64,000 nt of DNA from Aequorivita antarctica. Lineage in GTDB: Bacteria > Bacteroidota > Bacteroidia > Flavobacteriales > Flavobacteriaceae. The notes below the pieces were generated by a model. It searched no databases. It was not told the DNA's origin and worked only from the letters and a program-made list of their open reading frames with translations. Of this stretch, positions 34,097-41,856 are shown piece by piece (the stretch's first letter is position 1; the number at the start of each line of letters is the position of its first letter). Where the stretch lies: assembly GCF_007997155.1 (NCBI RefSeq), contig NZ_VORT01000006.1:62001-126000 (forward strand), given 5' to 3'. The position numbers and the translations under genes were made by a program.

Positions 34097-35755
34097 ATGA
34101 AAAAAACTACGATTTTCTTCATTTTCTTCTTCACCTTTTTTACTGCCTTTCCACAAGGTGGAGGAGGTGAGTTGCCCGAAAGTTGGGATTTGAATTTAGC
34201 AACAGTTCCCAATATTATTCGGCTTCCAACTTTGGACTTTGAGAATATAACACTTCAAGATAGTATCAATGATTTGGATAAGAGTCTTCCTTGGCGCTAT
34301 GGAATTGAAATGCCGGTAAGTGTGAATATGCAGCACGGCGGTCTTTGGACTGTTTTGCCCGATGGCGGAAAAATTTGGCAAGCAACCATTCAATCAGCTG
34401 GCGCATTAAATTTAAGTATCAATTTTGATGATTTCTTTTTGCCAAAGGGTTCGCGACTTCAACTTTATAATGATGACCACACCGATATTATTTCAACGAT
34501 TACAAACAATCAAAACAGTAATGAAGGCCAACTGGGTACTTGGTTTGTAGAAGGCGATATTATTTGGATAGAATATTACCAGCCGCCAATAGTCCAAGGT
34601 TCACCGAAGTTAAATATTGAAACCGTTATTCACGGTTACAGAATGGGAAGGGTGAATGTGCTTATTGATGGTAATCGCGGATTGAATGATTCTGGAGAAT
34701 GTAATTACGACGTTAATTGCCCCATAGGAAATGATTTTGACCAAAAGAAAGATTTGGTAAAGAAAGCGGTTGCATTACTCAATTTGGGTAATGGCCATTT
34801 GTGCTCTGCTTCACTTATTAATAATACATTAAACGATAAAACACCCTATTTATTGACTGCAAACCATTGTTTGGATAATAGCAATCCGGCGCTTTGGTCT
34901 GTGCGTTTTAATTGGGTAAGTCCAACACCAGTTTGTGCTACGGGCGGGGATAGTGGCGATTTACAGACAAATTTTACAGTAAGTGGTGCCGAATTAAGAG
35001 CAAAAAACAGTTTGAGCGATTTCGCATTGGTTGAACTTTTAAACCCCATACCTGAATCCTGGGATGTTGCCTTTGCAGGTTGGGATAATTCTGACACCAA
35101 TCCGCAGTTTGAAGTAGGAATACATCATCCAAACGGTGATATTATGAAAATATGCCGCGATGATTCCGGAGCGCAGAAAGTTGATGCCAATGGTACTCAA
35201 GCATGGTTGATTGGAGGTGGTACGCACGGCCCTGGAAATGGTTGGGAAATAGGTACTACCGAAAGTGGTTCTTCTGGCTCTCCTCTTTTTGACCAAAACG
35301 GAAGGCTCATCGGACAATTATATGCTGGACAATCCGCTTGCACTGGCTTGGAAAACAATCAAGATTATGATATTTATGGAAGGTTGGGCATTTCCTGGAA
35401 CAACGGAAATTCACCCGAAACACGTTTGAAAGATTGGTTGGACCCAACAAATACAGGGCACACGACAATTGAAACGCTTCAGAATTTATTGAACACACCC
35501 GATTTTCAACTAATAGGTGATCTTAAAATTTATCCAAACCCAGCAAGTACGCTCATCACCGTGATGAACAATAGGTATCCACATTTGTCTTACATATTTT
35601 CTAATGCGATGGGTCAACGAATTCATTCAGGTTCTTTGTCCAATACAATGAACACCATTGCTGTCGATAACCTTTCAGAAGGCGTTTATTTCCTTCGTTT
35701 AGTGGATGAAGACAGTAAAGACTCCATCACCAAAAAGATAATTATTAAAAAATAA
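34097..35755 (+). CDS. T9SS-secreted trypsin-like (lysyl endopeptidase type) serine peptidase
   Basis: A 552-residue secreted peptidase: signal peptide (KKTTIFFIFFFTFFTAF), a pro-region (about 20-195), an S1-type catalytic domain and a type A T9SS sorting domain. The triad is visible: His in LLTANHCLD (about 255), Asp in LSDFALVEL (about 305) and Ser in ESGSSGSPLF (about 395). The domain is of the lysyl-endopeptidase kind. The last about 85 residues start IYPNPAS and end VYFLRLVDE...TKKIIIKK, the usual C-terminal signal for type IX export. It probably digests protein outside the cell and is transcribed alone. Confidence 0.9.
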   Translation: MKKTTIFFIFFFTFFTAFPQGGGGELPESWDLNLATVPNIIRLPTLDFENITLQDSINDLDKSLPWRYGIEMPVSVNMQHGGLWTVLPDGGKIWQATIQSAGALNLSINFDDFFLPKGSRLQLYNDDHTDIISTITNNQNSNEGQLGTWFVEGDIIWIEYYQPPIVQGSPKLNIETVIHGYRMGRVNVLIDGNRGLNDSGECNYDVNCPIGNDFDQKKDLVKKAVALLNLGNGHLCSASLINNTLNDKTPYLLTANHCLDNSNPALWSVRFNWVSPTPVCATGGDSGDLQTNFTVSGAELRAKNSLSDFALVELLNPIPESWDVAFAGWDNSDTNPQFEVGIHHPNGDIMKICRDDSGAQKVDANGTQAWLIGGGTHGPGNGWEIGTTESGSSGSPLFDQNGRLIGQLYAGQSACTGLENNQDYDIYGRLGISWNNGNSPETRLKDWLDPTNTGHTTIETLQNLLNTPDFQLIGDLKIYPNPASTLITVMNNRYPHLSYIFSNAMGQRIHSGSLSNTMNTIAVDNLSEGVYFLRLVDEDSKDSITKKIIIKK

Positions 35756-35780
35756 CGAATAATTCTATATATTTATTAAG

Positions 35781-35811
35781 CCTCTATTCTTAAAAGGAAA
35801 GGGGTTTTTTT
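35781..35811 (+). terminator. Probable terminator after the serine peptidase gene
   Basis: CCTCTATTCTT and AAGGAAAGGGG can form an imperfect hairpin with T-G pairs and one mismatch, followed by seven Ts (35805-35811). It is 26 bases past the stop codon. Confidence 0.55.
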
Positions 35812-35825
35812 ACTTTAAAATACAG

Positions 35826-35833
35826 TAGTTTTG
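35826..35833 (+). promoter_or_regulatory. -7 element TAGTTTTG directly before rlmN
   Basis: TAGTTTTG ends 4 bases before the rlmN ATG. With the usual 6-7-base distance from this element to the transcription start, the mRNA would begin at or next to the start codon, i.e. be leaderless. Confidence 0.5.
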
Positions 35834-35837
35834 CACG

Positions 35838-36878
35838 ATGGTTTCAGAAAAAAAGGACATACGAGCACTTTCAAAAGAAGAACTTAGAAGTTTTTTTGTT
35901 AATATTGGTGACAAAGCCTTCCGCGGAACGCAGGTTTATGAATGGCTTTGGGGGAAGGGAATTCACAGTTTTGACGATATGACCAATCTTTCCAAAGAAA
36001 CCAGGGCACATCTGAACGAGAACTTCGTAATAAACCATATAAAAGTTGACCATCTTCAAAAAAGTAATGATGGCACCATTAAAAACGCTGTAAAACTTCA
36101 CGATGACTTGATTGTGGAATCGGTTTTGATTCCTACCAAGAAAAGAACCACAGCTTGCGTTTCCTCGCAAGTGGGTTGCAGCTTGGATTGTACTTTCTGC
36201 GCAACAGCCAGATTGAAAAGAATGCGTAACCTAAACCCCGATGAAATTTACGACCAAGTGGTTGCCATTGATAGAGAAAGCCGCTTATATCACGACAAAC
36301 CCCTTTCCAACATCGTTTTTATGGGAATGGGCGAACCGCTGATGAATTATAAAAACGTATTGGAATCCATAGAGAAAATCACTTCTGATGAAGGTTTAGG
36401 AATGTCTCCAAAACGAATTACGGTTTCAACTTCCGGAGTCCCGAAAATGATTAAGAAATTAGCAGATGATGAAGTGAAATTCCATCTTGCGGTTTCATTA
36501 CATTCTGCCATCCAAGAAACACGAGAGCAGATTATGCCTTTTGCCAAAAATTTTACTTTGGAAGACCTCCGCGAATCGTTAGAGTATTGGTACAGCAAAA
36601 CAAAACGCAAAATAACATACGAATACATCGTTTGGAAAGGCATCAACGACAAGTGGGTAGATATTGAAGCACTCGTTACTTTCTGTAAATACGTGCCATG
36701 CAAAGTAAATATTATTGAATACAATCCTATTGACGATGGCCACTTTCAGCAAGCTTCTTCAACGGTTGTTGATGATTATATTGAAGCCTTGGAACACGAC
36801 CGAATTCCTGTAACCGTTCGCCGCAGCAGAGGGAAAGATATTGATGCTGCTTGTGGACAGTTAGCAAATAAGCAATAA
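35838..36878 (+). CDS. rlmN: Dual-specificity 23S rRNA/tRNA adenine-C2 methyltransferase
   Basis: A radical-SAM enzyme that methylates A2503 of 23S rRNA and A37 of some tRNAs. The 346-residue protein has the CxxxCxxC iron-sulfur motif in GCSLDCTFCATA (about 114-125), VFMGMGEPLMNY (about 159-170), the SAM-contacting VSTSGVP and the C-terminal methyl-carrier cysteine in DAACGQL (about 339). The -7 box ends only 4 bases before the ATG. A hairpin at 36881-36907 terminates it. Confidence 0.97.
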   Translation: MVSEKKDIRALSKEELRSFFVNIGDKAFRGTQVYEWLWGKGIHSFDDMTNLSKETRAHLNENFVINHIKVDHLQKSNDGTIKNAVKLHDDLIVESVLIPTKKRTTACVSSQVGCSLDCTFCATARLKRMRNLNPDEIYDQVVAIDRESRLYHDKPLSNIVFMGMGEPLMNYKNVLESIEKITSDEGLGMSPKRITVSTSGVPKMIKKLADDEVKFHLAVSLHSAIQETREQIMPFAKNFTLEDLRESLEYWYSKTKRKITYEYIVWKGINDKWVDIEALVTFCKYVPCKVNIIEYNPIDDGHFQQASSTVVDDYIEALEHDRIPVTVRRSRGKDIDAACGQLANKQ

Positions 36879-36880
36879 AA

Positions 36881-36907
36881 AAAAGAGCGGCTAAAGGCCG
36901 CTCTTTT
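36881..36907. terminator. Bidirectional terminator between rlmN and the surface protein gene
   Basis: AAAAGAGCGGC (36881-36891) pairs with GCCGCTCTTTT (36897-36907), an 11-bp stem with A and T runs on both sides. It stands 2 bases past the rlmN stop and 21 bases past the stop of the opposing gene, so it can serve both. Confidence 0.9.
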
Positions 36908-36928
36908 CAATTCAATATAAATCGTAAA

Positions 36929-37813
36929 TTAGTTCTTTACGATTTTGAAGGATTTGTTTGCTCCGTCAATAGAAACAGTAGCAATGTAAATTCCAGATTG
37001 TAATCCAGAAATGCTAACAGTTTCGTTAGTGCTAGTTAGTTTTTGTGAAACTACTTGCTGGCCTAACATATTGTAAAGCGCAATTTTGTCCATTGAAGTG
37101 TTTGCGGAAAGGATCAATTGGTTGTTAGCAACAAAGTATTTAAAACCTTTGAAAGCTAAATCATTAACACCTAAAACATCAGCAGTAACTTTATAGTCAT
37201 CTACTTGGAACCCAAATTGGTCTGCACCTACGTGATTGATAGCGATGTAAACATCCTGTCCAGCATAAGCATCAAGGTCAACTGTGAATTCTTCCCAGTC
37301 AATTGCTTGAGGAACTAAACCAGTTTCTAAAAGAATAAAACTACCTGTATCGGTATCAGTTGTTGAAACACCGATATTAAAGGTTTCTTCAGAATAGGTT
37401 GCATCTGCTGCTTTAGCCCAAAAAGAAAGAAGGTTTCCAGAAATACCCAAAGTTATTTGTGGAGAAATAAGCCAATCATTATTAGCATTTGTTGTTCCAT
37501 CTGGCACAGCTGCGAAAGAAGTCATTGCTTTTTCACCACCACGTGCAGCCCAATTAGAATCAGCAGTAGGATCTAATGGTGGGTCAGTTGTGGTAGAATT
37601 AAAAACGATAAAAGAACCTGTGTAACCTGAATTAAGGAAAGTAATACCAGTAAAACCGTAAGTTGGTAAAAGATCAAGATCAGTCAAAGTCCAATCTCCT
37701 ACATTGTCAATAAGGAAATCATCATAAGCTTCAAAGTCATCTTCAAAAATAGTAGTTTGTGCATTCATAGCAAAGCCAGCAAATAATGCGGCCAATAATG
37801 TAATTTTTTTCAT
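36929..37813 (-). CDS. T9SS-exported surface protein with choice-of-anchor J-like domain
   Basis: A 294-residue protein with signal peptide (MKKITLLAALFAGFAMNAQ), a middle beta-sandwich of the choice-of-anchor J / MAM-like type (about 20-210; EDDFEAYDDF, ANNDWLISPQI, FQVDDYKV) and a C-terminal T9SS type A sorting domain (about 215-294) ending SGIYIATVSIDGANKSFKIVKN-like strands. It is probably displayed on or released from the cell surface; ligand unknown. The surface sheet is rich in Asp and Thr. It has no neighbours on its strand. Confidence 0.85.
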   Translation of the reverse strand: MKKITLLAALFAGFAMNAQTTIFEDDFEAYDDFLIDNVGDWTLTDLDLLPTYGFTGITFLNSGYTGSFIVFNSTTTDPPLDPTADSNWAARGGEKAMTSFAAVPDGTTNANNDWLISPQITLGISGNLLSFWAKAADATYSEETFNIGVSTTDTDTGSFILLETGLVPQAIDWEEFTVDLDAYAGQDVYIAINHVGADQFGFQVDDYKVTADVLGVNDLAFKGFKYFVANNQLILSANTSMDKIALYNMLGQQVVSQKLTSTNETVSISGLQSGIYIATVSIDGANKSFKIVKN

Positions 37814-38136
37814 TGTAATTATTAATTAAGGGATTAAAATATGATTTCCTCAAAAATATGTTTTAGCCTTTTATTATCAGTCGTTACAGAAGATTTTAAC
37901 GCCTTATTGAAGATTCTAATAATATAATCGAAATAGCAGATTATCTCTATTATTATTAACAGGCTTTTTGAGCAATTCTATTATTAGAAGCTCATTGTTT
38001 GTCTTTCTCGTATTAGGGAGTAAGACTGGTTTTAATAAAACTTTGTTAAATCAGTTTTTGTAATTCAAAGAACAATCTATTCTACTTGTCAAATGGGTTA
38101 AAACCGTCATTCAATTTTAACTATCTTTGAGCCTTT
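37814..38136. promoter_or_regulatory. Divergent intergenic region with two -7 elements
   Basis: On the minus strand TATTTTTG (37858-37851) lies 38 bases before the surface-protein start. On the plus strand TATCTTTG (38122-38129) ends 7 bases before the polyprenyl synthase ATG. Neither has a TTG at the ideal spacing. In the middle an 11-base inverted repeat (TTCTAATAATA at 37914-37924, TATTATTAGAA at 37979-37989) spans 54 bases; no gene or RNA is recognised. Confidence 0.5.
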
Positions 38137-39114
38137 ATGAAGATAGTTTCGCGCATCAAACTCCCCATTGAAAAGGAAATGGAGCTTTTTGAAAAAAAGT
38201 TCTCAGCTTCCATGTCTTCCAAAGTTTCCCTTCTTAACAGAATTACACATTATGTAGTAAACAGAAAAGGCAAACAAATGCGCCCCATGTTCGTTTTCCT
38301 CATCGCAAAAATGACTGGTGATGGTGAAGTAAATGAAAGAACCTATCGAGGCGCTTCCGTCATAGAGCTTATACACACTGCAACTTTGGTACATGACGAT
38401 GTGGTAGACGACAGCAACCGTCGCCGTGGTTTTTTCTCCATAAATGCGCTTTGGAAAAACAAAATTGCCGTTCTGGTTGGCGATTATCTACTCTCAAAAG
38501 GATTGTTGCTTTCTATTGACAATGATGATTTTGACTTATTGAAAATAATTTCCGTCGCCGTGCGCGAAATGAGCGAAGGCGAACTGCTTCAAATTGAAAA
38601 AGCCCGCAAGCTCGATATTACTGAAGAAATATATTTCGAAATAATCCGCCAAAAAACTGCCACCCTCATAGCTGCTTGTTGCGCAATGGGAGCTCGCTCC
38701 GTAATGGCTCCCGATGAAGAAGTTGAAAAAATGCGCAAATTCGGTGAGCTCATTGGGACTGCCTTTCAAATAAAGGACGACCTTTTTGATTACGGTAATG
38801 AACACATCGGCAAACCCACAGGCATCGATATTAAGGAGCAAAAAATGACACTCCCTTTAATATATGCTTTGAACAACTCTTCTTCCACAGAAAAAAAATG
38901 GCTGATCAATTCGGTTAAAAACCACAACAGAGACAAACAGCGCGTAAAGGAAGTCATCACTTTTGTGAAAGACAACGGCGGTCTAGATTATGCCGTAACA
39001 AAAATGAAGGAGTTTCAACAGGAAGCACTTCTGCTTTTGGAAACCTATCCCGCTTCTCCCTTCAAAGAATCGCTGGAGTTGATGGTGAATTACGTTATTG
39101 ACCGGAAGAAGTAG
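38137..39114 (+). CDS. Polyprenyl diphosphate synthase
   Basis: A 325-residue trans-prenyltransferase. The first aspartate-rich motif is HDDVVDDS (about 87-94) and the second is KDDLFDYG (about 212-219); the GKQMRP motif (about 45-50) and the basic R after FARM (NRRRG) are also present. It extends isoprenoid chains for the menaquinone side chain; chain length (hepta or octa) cannot be set from motifs alone. Undecaprenyl synthesis uses a different family. The -7 box 7 bases before the ATG implies a very short or absent leader. Confidence 0.92.
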   Translation: MKIVSRIKLPIEKEMELFEKKFSASMSSKVSLLNRITHYVVNRKGKQMRPMFVFLIAKMTGDGEVNERTYRGASVIELIHTATLVHDDVVDDSNRRRGFFSINALWKNKIAVLVGDYLLSKGLLLSIDNDDFDLLKIISVAVREMSEGELLQIEKARKLDITEEIYFEIIRQKTATLIAACCAMGARSVMAPDEEVEKMRKFGELIGTAFQIKDDLFDYGNEHIGKPTGIDIKEQKMTLPLIYALNNSSSTEKKWLINSVKNHNRDKQRVKEVITFVKDNGGLDYAVTKMKEFQQEALLLLETYPASPFKESLELMVNYVIDRKK

Positions 39115-39252
39115 CGGTAGGCATTAACAGTTTGAAGTAAAGGCCACATACACCGATGAAACTCTGCAACCTGAAACTTTTTCACCCTTAGGCAACCATT
39201 CTTCAGAAACCTGCGTCTATTAAAATAGAAGCATCTAACAGCGAAGCGTATT

Positions 39253-39819
39253 TTGAAAATTATACCATTACATAAAAACTATTCCAAATTAATTGAAAAA
39301 GCGTCTAAATCCGACCGCCGCTCACAGCATCAATTGTTTGAAATGTTTTCGCCAAAAATGCTCGGCGTGTGCAGACAGTATTTAAAAAATAACGACTTAG
39401 CTGAAGAAGTGATGCTTTCAGGTTTTCTGAAAATGTTTACGCATTTAAACGATTTCAAAAATGAAGGCAGTTTTGAAGGGTGGATACGCAGAATAATGGT
39501 GAACGAAAGTATTTCGCAACTTCGTAAAGACAAGAAACTGCATTTCATCACCGAAGCTGAAATAGATAACACCGCAGAACATTCCACCTTTATTGAAACG
39601 GAGCTAGAAGTAAATGAAATTCAAAAAATGATAGACAGCCTACCCGACGGTTATAAAACGGTTTTTGTGCTCTATGCGGTGGAAGGTTATAAACACGGTG
39701 AAATTGCAGAACTATTGCAGATAAGTGAAAACACTTCAAAAACACAACTTTTTAAAGCACGCAAAATGCTTCAAAATATGGTCAAACAACAAAATAACAT
39801 TAGCTATGGCACCCTATAA
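39253..39819 (+). CDS. ECF-type RNA polymerase sigma factor
   Basis: A 188-residue sigma-70 family ECF factor with region 2 (about 20-90; DLAEEVMLSGFLKMF, FEGWIRRIMVNES) and region 4 (about 125-180; LPDGYKTVFVLYAVEGYKHG and the HTH ISENTSKTQLFKARKML). The start is a TTG; no ATG gives a full region 2. It overlaps the next gene by 14 bases, and that gene codes for a one-helix protein likely to be its anti-sigma factor. The regulated promoters are not identifiable here. Confidence 0.92.
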   Translation: MKIIPLHKNYSKLIEKASKSDRRSQHQLFEMFSPKMLGVCRQYLKNNDLAEEVMLSGFLKMFTHLNDFKNEGSFEGWIRRIMVNESISQLRKDKKLHFITEAEIDNTAEHSTFIETELEVNEIQKMIDSLPDGYKTVFVLYAVEGYKHGEIAELLQISENTSKTQLFKARKMLQNMVKQQNNISYGTL

Positions 39820-40597
39820 ACTAGAAGATAATATTCGCGAAAAGCTGGAAATGAGGGAGCTTAATCCTTCTGCAGAGGCTTGGGAAAAACTCGAAGCAAA
39901 ATTGGATTCCCAACAGCCCAAAAAGAAAACTGTTCTTTGGTATTATGTTGCCGCGAGTTTTGTTGGTTTCTTAATTCTTGCTTCGGTTTTTTTTAGCAAT
40001 AATAATACTGAAGTGAACCATAAAATAGTAGATGAAACTATAGTGCCGAACAGTACTGAAAGTCGACCTGAGATAATTCCAAACAATATAGAGGTTGAAG
40101 AGATTGCTTCTGAAGAAAACAGTTCAGAAAAAGTTGAAGCTATAAAATCGAATAGCGAAGGCAAGCAAAAGCAAAATTCAAAAATACTTAAACCCCTATC
40201 TCAGAAAAAATCTGAAATAGACAAAAAAGTTGATAATACAGATGTTATTGCCAAGGTCACTTATAAAGAAGAGAAACAGCCTTTAAATGCAACAACACAA
40301 AAACCCAAAGGAGAGAACAAGCTTTTCAATCAAAAAATAGACGAAGTAGTAGCATCCGTAAAAAAACTTCAAGAAAAGAACACCGAAGTTAATGCAACAG
40401 ACATAGATGCATTACTGAACAATGCCCGAAGCGATATCCAGACCCAGCAAATCCTTAATAGTCCAAAAGTTGATGCCACCGCACTGCTCGAGGACGTAGA
40501 GTGGGAGGTAGAAAAAAGTTTCCGAGACAAAGTTTTCGACGCTCTTGGCGATGGTTTTCAAAAAGTGCGCACTGCTGTTTCCGAGCGCAATGACTAA
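39806..40597 (+). CDS. Putative membrane-anchored anti-sigma factor
   Basis: A 263-residue protein (ATG at 39806, inside the sigma gene end). The cytoplasmic N-terminal segment (about 1-45) resembles anti-sigma leaders (NIREKLEMRELNPSAEAWEKLEAKLD), followed by one transmembrane helix (about 50-70) and a Lys/Glu/Ser-rich periplasmic part with low complexity. I recognise no named family. The 14-base overlap with an ECF sigma gene and one-pass topology are the basis for an anti-sigma role; it is an inference. A second start 27 codons upstream in the same frame is inside the sigma gene and is rejected. Confidence 0.68.
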   Translation: MAPYKLEDNIREKLEMRELNPSAEAWEKLEAKLDSQQPKKKTVLWYYVAASFVGFLILASVFFSNNNTEVNHKIVDETIVPNSTESRPEIIPNNIEVEEIASEENSSEKVEAIKSNSEGKQKQNSKILKPLSQKKSEIDKKVDNTDVIAKVTYKEEKQPLNATTQKPKGENKLFNQKIDEVVASVKKLQEKNTEVNATDIDALLNNARSDIQTQQILNSPKVDATALLEDVEWEVEKSFRDKVFDALGDGFQKVRTAVSERND

Positions 40598-40654
40598 AAA
40601 TTAAAAAAAAATTCATCAATAAATCATCATTCATTAATCAAAAATCGAACAGTT

Positions 40655-41725
40655 ATGAAATTAATTACAATCACAATTGCCCTTTCTTTATGGCTCTTTG
40701 CGGTAATGTACGCACAGGCACAAGAAGTTGATCACGACACCCAGACATCCATAGAGCAGCTCACTGAGCTAAAAGAAAAAATAATACAAGAAGAAAAAGA
40801 AGCCCTAAAAAGAGGTGTTGAAAACATCAATGCCCGTTTAGAGAATGAAGCAATTACCGAAACCGAAGCCGAAACCCTAAAACAAGCCGCCGCAGAAAAA
40901 CATGCGCTTAACATTGAAAACCGCCTTGCTATAATAGATAATAAAGTAGCATTGCTTAAACGAAATGGAAACGTTGAAGACGATGAAGACAATGGAATGG
41001 TTATTCGCATTGGCTCTTCTGGAAAGGATAATGAAAACGATAATGTACTCTACATTGGTCCCAAAAACAAACAACGCAAATACGATCGCCGCACCACATC
41101 TGACCTCGTTTTAGCCTTCGGCCTCAACAACGTAATCACAGAAGGCGAATCAATGCAAGATTCAGACTTCAAAGTAGCCGGAAGCCGCTTTGCAGAAATA
41201 GGCTGGGCTTGGAAAACCCGCGTGTTCCAAAACACAAACTGGTTGCGTGTTAAGTACGGAGTGTCCTTTCAGTTCAATAGTTTAAAACCAACAGACAACC
41301 GCTTTTATGTAGACACTGGAGAACAGACCGAACTGCAAACTTATCCACTAAACCTAGATAAATCAAAATTCAGAATGGACAACCTAGTAGTGCCAATCCA
41401 CTTTGAATTTGGCCCTTCCAAAAAAGAAGAACACGACGGCTACTTTCGTTATAATACAGAAAACCAAATAAAAGTGGGCCTCGGTGGTTATGCAGGTATC
41501 AACCTCGGCGCACGCCAAAAACTAAAATTTGAAGAAGAAGGTGAAGACCAAAAACTAAAGTTAAAGTCAGATTACAATACAAACAATTTCATCTATGGGC
41601 TTAGTGGTTACATAGGTTGGCAAGGTGTCGCTGTCTATGCCAAATATGACCTCAACACCATATTCAAGAATAACCCCATTGAGCAACGTAACGTTTCCCT
41701 CGGTCTCCGTTTTGATATAGATTAG
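40655..41725 (+). CDS. Outer-membrane beta-barrel protein with N-terminal coiled coil
   Basis: A 356-residue exported protein: signal peptide (about 1-22), a Glu/Lys/Ala-rich helical segment likely to be coiled coil (about 28-105), then a barrel-like domain with alternating aromatic strands (about 140-356), ending VSLGLRFDID. I do not recognise a specific family; it resembles the PorT/OmpA-barrel class of Bacteroidota proteins. It follows the sigma/anti-sigma pair by 57 bases and may be a product or sensor of that regulon. A terminator at 41755-41796 closes the group. Confidence 0.7.
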   Translation: MKLITITIALSLWLFAVMYAQAQEVDHDTQTSIEQLTELKEKIIQEEKEALKRGVENINARLENEAITETEAETLKQAAAEKHALNIENRLAIIDNKVALLKRNGNVEDDEDNGMVIRIGSSGKDNENDNVLYIGPKNKQRKYDRRTTSDLVLAFGLNNVITEGESMQDSDFKVAGSRFAEIGWAWKTRVFQNTNWLRVKYGVSFQFNSLKPTDNRFYVDTGEQTELQTYPLNLDKSKFRMDNLVVPIHFEFGPSKKEEHDGYFRYNTENQIKVGLGGYAGINLGARQKLKFEEEGEDQKLKLKSDYNTNNFIYGLSGYIGWQGVAVYAKYDLNTIFKNNPIEQRNVSLGLRFDID

Positions 41726-41754
41726 CCATAAACTCTTTCATTATTCGTTGTTTT

Positions 41755-41796
41755 AAACCTGCATAGATTTTTTAAATCCGTGCAGGTTTCTTTTTT
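41755..41796 (+). terminator. Rho-independent terminator after the barrel gene
   Basis: AAACCTGCA (41755-41763) pairs with TGCAGGTTT (41781-41789), with an inner GATTT/AAATC stem, followed by CTTTTTT. It is 30 bases past the stop and separates the sigma group from dnaG. Confidence 0.9.
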
Positions 41797-41856
41797 AATA
41801 TCCCTATTTTTACATCACAAAATAACTGACAACCCACAACAGATAACTTAAAAGTC

